Below are positions 60,612 through 64,000 of a stretch of DNA of 64,000 nt, piece after piece. Source of the DNA: Staphylococcus aureus. GTDB lineage: Bacteria > Bacillota > Bacilli > Staphylococcales > Staphylococcaceae. Positions within the stretch are counted from its first letter, which is position 1. The number at the start of each line of letters is the position of its first letter. The notes under the pieces were generated by a model that saw nothing but the letters and a program-made list of their open reading frames with translations, did no database searches and was not told where the DNA came from. The stretch covers positions 930,001 to 994,000 of the forward strand of contig NZ_CP011526.1 of assembly GCF_001027105.1 (NCBI RefSeq). The letters are read 5' to 3'. The position numbers and the translations under genes are program-made.

Positions 60612-62093
60612 TTGGATGCAAGTACGTTGTTTAAGAAAGTAAAAGTAAAGCGTGTATTGGGTTCTTTAGAACAACAAATAGATGATATCACTACTGATTC
60701 ACGTACAGCGAGAGAAGGTAGCATTTTTGTCGCTTCAGTTGGATATACTGTAGACAGTCATAAGTTCTGTCAAAATGTAGCTGATCAAGGGTGTAAGTTG
60801 GTAGTGGTCAATAAAGAACAATCATTACCAGCTAACGTAACACAAGTGGTTGTGCCGGACACATTAAGAGTAGCTAGTATTCTAGCACACACATTATATG
60901 ATTATCCGAGTCATCAGTTAGTGACATTTGGTGTAACGGGTACAAATGGTAAAACTTCTATTGCGACGATGATTCATTTAATTCAAAGAAAGTTACAAAA
61001 AAATAGTGCATATTTAGGAACTAATGGTTTCCAAATTAATGAAACAAAGACAAAAGGTGCAAATACGACACCAGAAACAGTTTCTTTAACTAAGAAAATT
61101 AAAGAAGCAGTTGATGCAGGCGCTGAATCTATGACATTAGAAGTATCAAGCCATGGCTTAGTATTAGGACGACTGCGAGGCGTTGAATTTGACATTGCAA
61201 TATTTTCAAATTTAACACAAGACCATTTAGATTTTCATGGCACAATGGAAGCATACGGACACGCGAAGTCTTTATTGTTTAGTCAATTAGGTGAAGATTT
61301 GTCGAAAGAAAAGTATGTCGTGTTAAACAATGACGATTCATTTTCTGAGTATTTAAGAACAGTGACGCCTTATGAAGTATTTAGTTATGGAATTGATGAG
61401 GAAGCCCAATTTATGGCTAAAAATATTCAAGAATCTTTACAAGGTGTCAGCTTTGATTTTGTAACGCCTTTTGGAACTTACCCAGTAAAATCGCCTTATG
61501 TTGGTAAGTTTAATATTTCTAATATTATGGCGGCAATGATTGCGGTGTGGAGTAAAGGTACATCTTTAGAAACGATTATTAAAGCTGTTGAAAATTTAGA
61601 ACCTGTTGAAGGGCGATTAGAAGTTTTAGATCCTTCGTTACCTATTGATTTAATTATCGATTATGCACATACAGCTGATGGTATGAACAAATTAATCGAT
61701 GCAGTACAGCCTTTTGTAAAGCAAAAGTTGATATTTTTAGTTGGTATGGCAGGCGAACGTGATTTAACTAAAACGCCTGAAATGGGGCGAGTTGCCTGTC
61801 GTGCAGATTATGTCATTTTCACACCGGATAATCCGGCAAATGATGACCCGAAAATGTTAACGGCAGAATTAGCCAAAGGTGCAACACATCAAAACTATAT
61901 TGAATTTGATGATCGTGCAGAAGGGATAAAACATGCAATTGACATAGCTGAGCCTGGGGATACTGTCGTTTTAGCATCAAAAGGAAGAGAACCATATCAA
62001 ATCATGCCAGGGCATATTAAGGTGCCACATCGAGATGATTTAATTGGCCTTGAAGCAGCTTACAAAAAGTTCGGTGGTGGCCCTGTTGATTAA
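60612..62093 (+). CDS. murE: UDP-MurNAc-tripeptide synthetase MurE (L-lysine adding)
   Basis: This 493-residue Mur ligase adds the third stem amino acid to UDP-MurNAc-L-Ala-D-Glu. The ATP-binding motif is [10 protein letters not shown] (107-116). The amino-acid selecting motif is D406-N407-P408-A409 (DNPA), where diaminopimelate enzymes have DNPR, so L-lysine is the substrate, as expected for staphylococcal peptidoglycan. It starts with TTG at 60612, behind AAAAGGAGCGG. The last bases overlap possible starts of the YueH-like gene. Confidence 0.95.
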   Translation: MDASTLFKKVKVKRVLGSLEQQIDDITTDSRTAREGSIFVASVGYTVDSHKFCQNVADQGCKLVVVNKEQSLPANVTQVVVPDTLRVASILAHTLYDYPSHQLVTFGVTGTNGKTSIATMIHLIQRKLQKNSAYLGTNGFQINETKTKGANTTPETVSLTKKIKEAVDAGAESMTLEVSSHGLVLGRLRGVEFDIAIFSNLTQDHLDFHGTMEAYGHAKSLLFSQLGEDLSKEKYVVLNNDDSFSEYLRTVTPYEVFSYGIDEEAQFMAKNIQESLQGVSFDFVTPFGTYPVKSPYVGKFNISNIMAAMIAVWSKGTSLETIIKAVENLEPVEGRLEVLDPSLPIDLIIDYAHTADGMNKLIDAVQPFVKQKLIFLVGMAGERDLTKTPEMGRVACRADYVIFTPDNPANDDPKMLTAELAKGATHQNYIEFDDRAEGIKHAIDIAEPGDTVVLASKGREPYQIMPGHIKVPHRDDLIGLEAAYKKFGGGPVD

Positions 62094-62337
62094 TAAAAGA
62101 TTTATTGATGAAGGTAAAACTATTGATGTTTATTTATTCGAAGCATTAAATAACCAGATAATCATTGCTATACCAGATTGGTTTTGGTCATATCAGATGG
62201 CAATGACATTAGATGAAGAAACTTGTTTTGAAGCAATACTCATGCAATTGTTTGTTTTTAAAGAAGAGGAAGAGGCAGAATCGATTGCATCACAACTAAC
62301 AGATTGGATAGAAACATATAAAAAGGAGAAAGACTAA
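62077..62337 (+). CDS. YueH-like small protein
   Basis: This protein of about 86 residues resembles the YueH family of unknown function: [41 protein letters not shown], then an acidic helical C-terminus. No ATG is available. In-frame TTG (62044, 62050, 62086) and GTG (62074, 62077) codons lie inside or near the 3' end of murE; I chose GTG 62077 as the likely start but the choice is uncertain. Its stop overlaps the prfC ATG by one base, so murE, yueH-like and prfC appear coupled. Confidence 0.65.
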
Positions 62338-63899
62338 TGAACTTAAAGCAAGAAGTTGAGTCTAGAAAGACTTTTGCGATTATTTCACATCCCGATGCAG
62401 GGAAAACAACGTTAACTGAAAAACTATTGTACTTCAGTGGTGCTATTCGTGAAGCGGGTACAGTTAAAGGGAAGAAGACTGGTAAATTTGCGACAAGTGA
62501 CTGGATGAAAGTTGAACAAGAGCGTGGTATTTCTGTAACTAGTTCAGTAATGCAATTTGATTACGATGATTATAAAATCAATATCTTAGATACACCAGGA
62601 CATGAAGACTTTTCAGAAGATACGTATAGAACATTAATGGCAGTTGACAGTGCTGTCATGGTCATAGACTGTGCAAAAGGTATTGAACCACAAACATTGA
62701 AGTTATTTAAAGTTTGTAAAATGCGTGGTATTCCAATCTTTACATTCATTAATAAATTAGACCGAGTAGGTAAAGAACCATTTGAATTATTAGATGAAAT
62801 CGAAGAGACATTAAATATTGAAACATACCCTATGAATTGGCCAATTGGTATGGGACAAAGTTTCTTTGGCATCATTGATAGAAAGTCTAAAACAATTGAA
62901 CCATTTAGAGATGAAGAAAATATATTACATTTGAATGATGATTTTGAGTTGGAAGAAGATCATGCAATTACAAATGATAGTGATTTTGAACAAGCGATTG
63001 AAGAATTAATGTTGGTTGAAGAAGCGGGTGAAGCCTTTGATAATGACGCGCTGTTGAGTGGAGACTTAACACCTGTATTTTTCGGTTCAGCTTTAGCTAA
63101 CTTTGGTGTACAAAATTTCTTAAATGCATATGTTGATTTTGCGCCAATGCCAAATGCGAGACAAACAAAAGAAGACGTTGAAGTAAGCCCGTTTGATGAT
63201 TCATTTTCAGGATTTATCTTTAAAATTCAAGCCAACATGGACCCTAAACACCGTGATAGAATTGCCTTTATGCGTGTCGTTAGTGGTGCATTTGAACGTG
63301 GTATGGATGTTACTTTGCAACGTACTAATAAAAAGCAAAAGATCACACGTTCAACGTCATTTATGGCAGACGATAAAGAAACTGTGAATCATGCTGTAGC
63401 AGGCGATATCATTGGACTATATGATACTGGTAATTATCAAATTGGAGATACTTTAGTTGGTGGAAAACAAACCTACAGTTTCCAAGATTTACCACAATTT
63501 ACGCCAGAAATTTTTATGAAAGTTTCTGCTAAAAACGTCATGAAACAGAAGCATTTCCATAAAGGTATTGAACAATTAGTACAAGAAGGTGCGATTCAAT
63601 ACTATAAAACATTACACACAAACCAAATTATTTTAGGTGCTGTTGGTCAGTTACAATTTGAAGTTTTCGAACATAGAATGAAAAACGAATATAATGTTGA
63701 TGTTGTTATGGAGCCAGTAGGCCGTAAAATTGCACGTTGGATTGAAAATGAAGACCAAATTACAGATAAGATGAACACATCAAGATCGATTTTAGTGAAA
63801 GATAGATATGACGATTTAGTATTCTTATTTGAAAATGAATTTGCAACAAGATGGTTTGAAGAGAAATTCCCTGAAATTAAATTGTATAGTTTACTTTAA
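62337..63899 (+). CDS. prfC: Peptide chain release factor 3
   Basis: This 520-residue translational GTPase removes RF1/RF2 from the ribosome after termination. GTPase motifs are HPDAGKTTL (P-loop, about 18-26), [17 protein letters not shown] and NKLD. The RF3-specific C-terminal domain includes [13 protein letters not shown] and [45 protein letters not shown] precedes the ATG, which overlaps the preceding stop codon. Confidence 0.95.
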
Positions 63900-63962
63900 C
63901 AGCTCAATTGTATAATCGAATTTGTTACATTAAAAATAATTGTTTCGTTGAAGAAAAATAAA

Positions 63963-63991
63963 TTGTATATTTTAAAAGAAAAAGGTATACT
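63963..63991 (+). promoter_or_regulatory. Possible promoter at the window end
   Basis: TTGTAT (63963-63968) and TATACT (63986-63991) are spaced by 17 bases and point out of the window. The target gene is not in view. Confidence 0.4.
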
Positions 63992-64000
63992 ATGATGTAT

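Overview
This is a low-GC Firmicute chromosome segment. Gene content and order match the Staphylococcus aureus complex: spsB-addB-addA, cdr, clpB, an Eap-type secreted protein, fabH-fabF, two tandem opp operons, trpS/spx/mecA, the sRNA RsaE between pepF and yjbH, ltaA-ugtP and murE-prfC. MurE carries the lysine-selecting DNPA motif of staphylococci. The assignment rests on recognising proteins and synteny; no database search was run. There are no tRNA or rRNA genes, intact insertion sequences, prophage or CRISPR, so this is mostly core backbone.

Layout. 1-7.6 kb: end of the signal peptidase gene, then the AddAB recombination helicase-nuclease. 7.8-12.2 kb: single metabolic or stress genes (FAH-family enzyme, YisL membrane protein, CoA-disulfide reductase with a HAD phosphatase, SufT). 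12.2-12.7 kb: a 546-base gap holding a STAR-like repeat and a long hairpin. 12.7-17.4 kb: an OatA-like acyltransferase and ClpB under a CtsR-type operator. 17.4-21.8 kb: a LysR regulator divergent from four overlapping genes (DRE-TIM acyl-CoA lyase/synthase, YrdC/Sua5 paralogue, MFS carrier, PEBP-fold protein). This cassette is the best candidate here for an undescribed pathway. 22.1-25.9 kb: Eap-like secreted protein, then fabH-fabF behind a perfect FapR-type palindrome, flanked by two small membrane proteins.

26.1-37.6 kb: two complete oligopeptide ABC importers, Opp3 (BCDFA, with a CodY box at its promoter) and Opp4 (ADFBC). 37.7-45.8 kb: trpS, then a proteolysis and redox-control neighbourhood (spx, mecA, RsaE, truncated haemoglobin and yjbH) with coiA, pepF and a CYTH protein. 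45.9-51.9 kb: a six-gene run from a UPF0738 protein through relQ, nadK, a pseudouridine synthase and mgtE to cpaA, joining (p)ppGpp synthesis, NADP supply, Mg2+ uptake and a c-di-AMP-controlled antiporter. 52.1-64 kb: fabI, AI-2E permease, amino-acid:cation symporter, esterase, 2H phosphoesterase, the lipoteichoic acid anchor genes ugtP-ltaA, murE, a YueH-like gene and prfC.

Most transcription units end in clear intrinsic terminators, often bidirectional between convergent genes. Where an upstream in-frame start lacked a ribosome binding site, I moved the start to the codon behind the best Shine-Dalgarno sequence (yisL-like, sufT, opp4A, spx, UPF0738, the symporter, ltaA).
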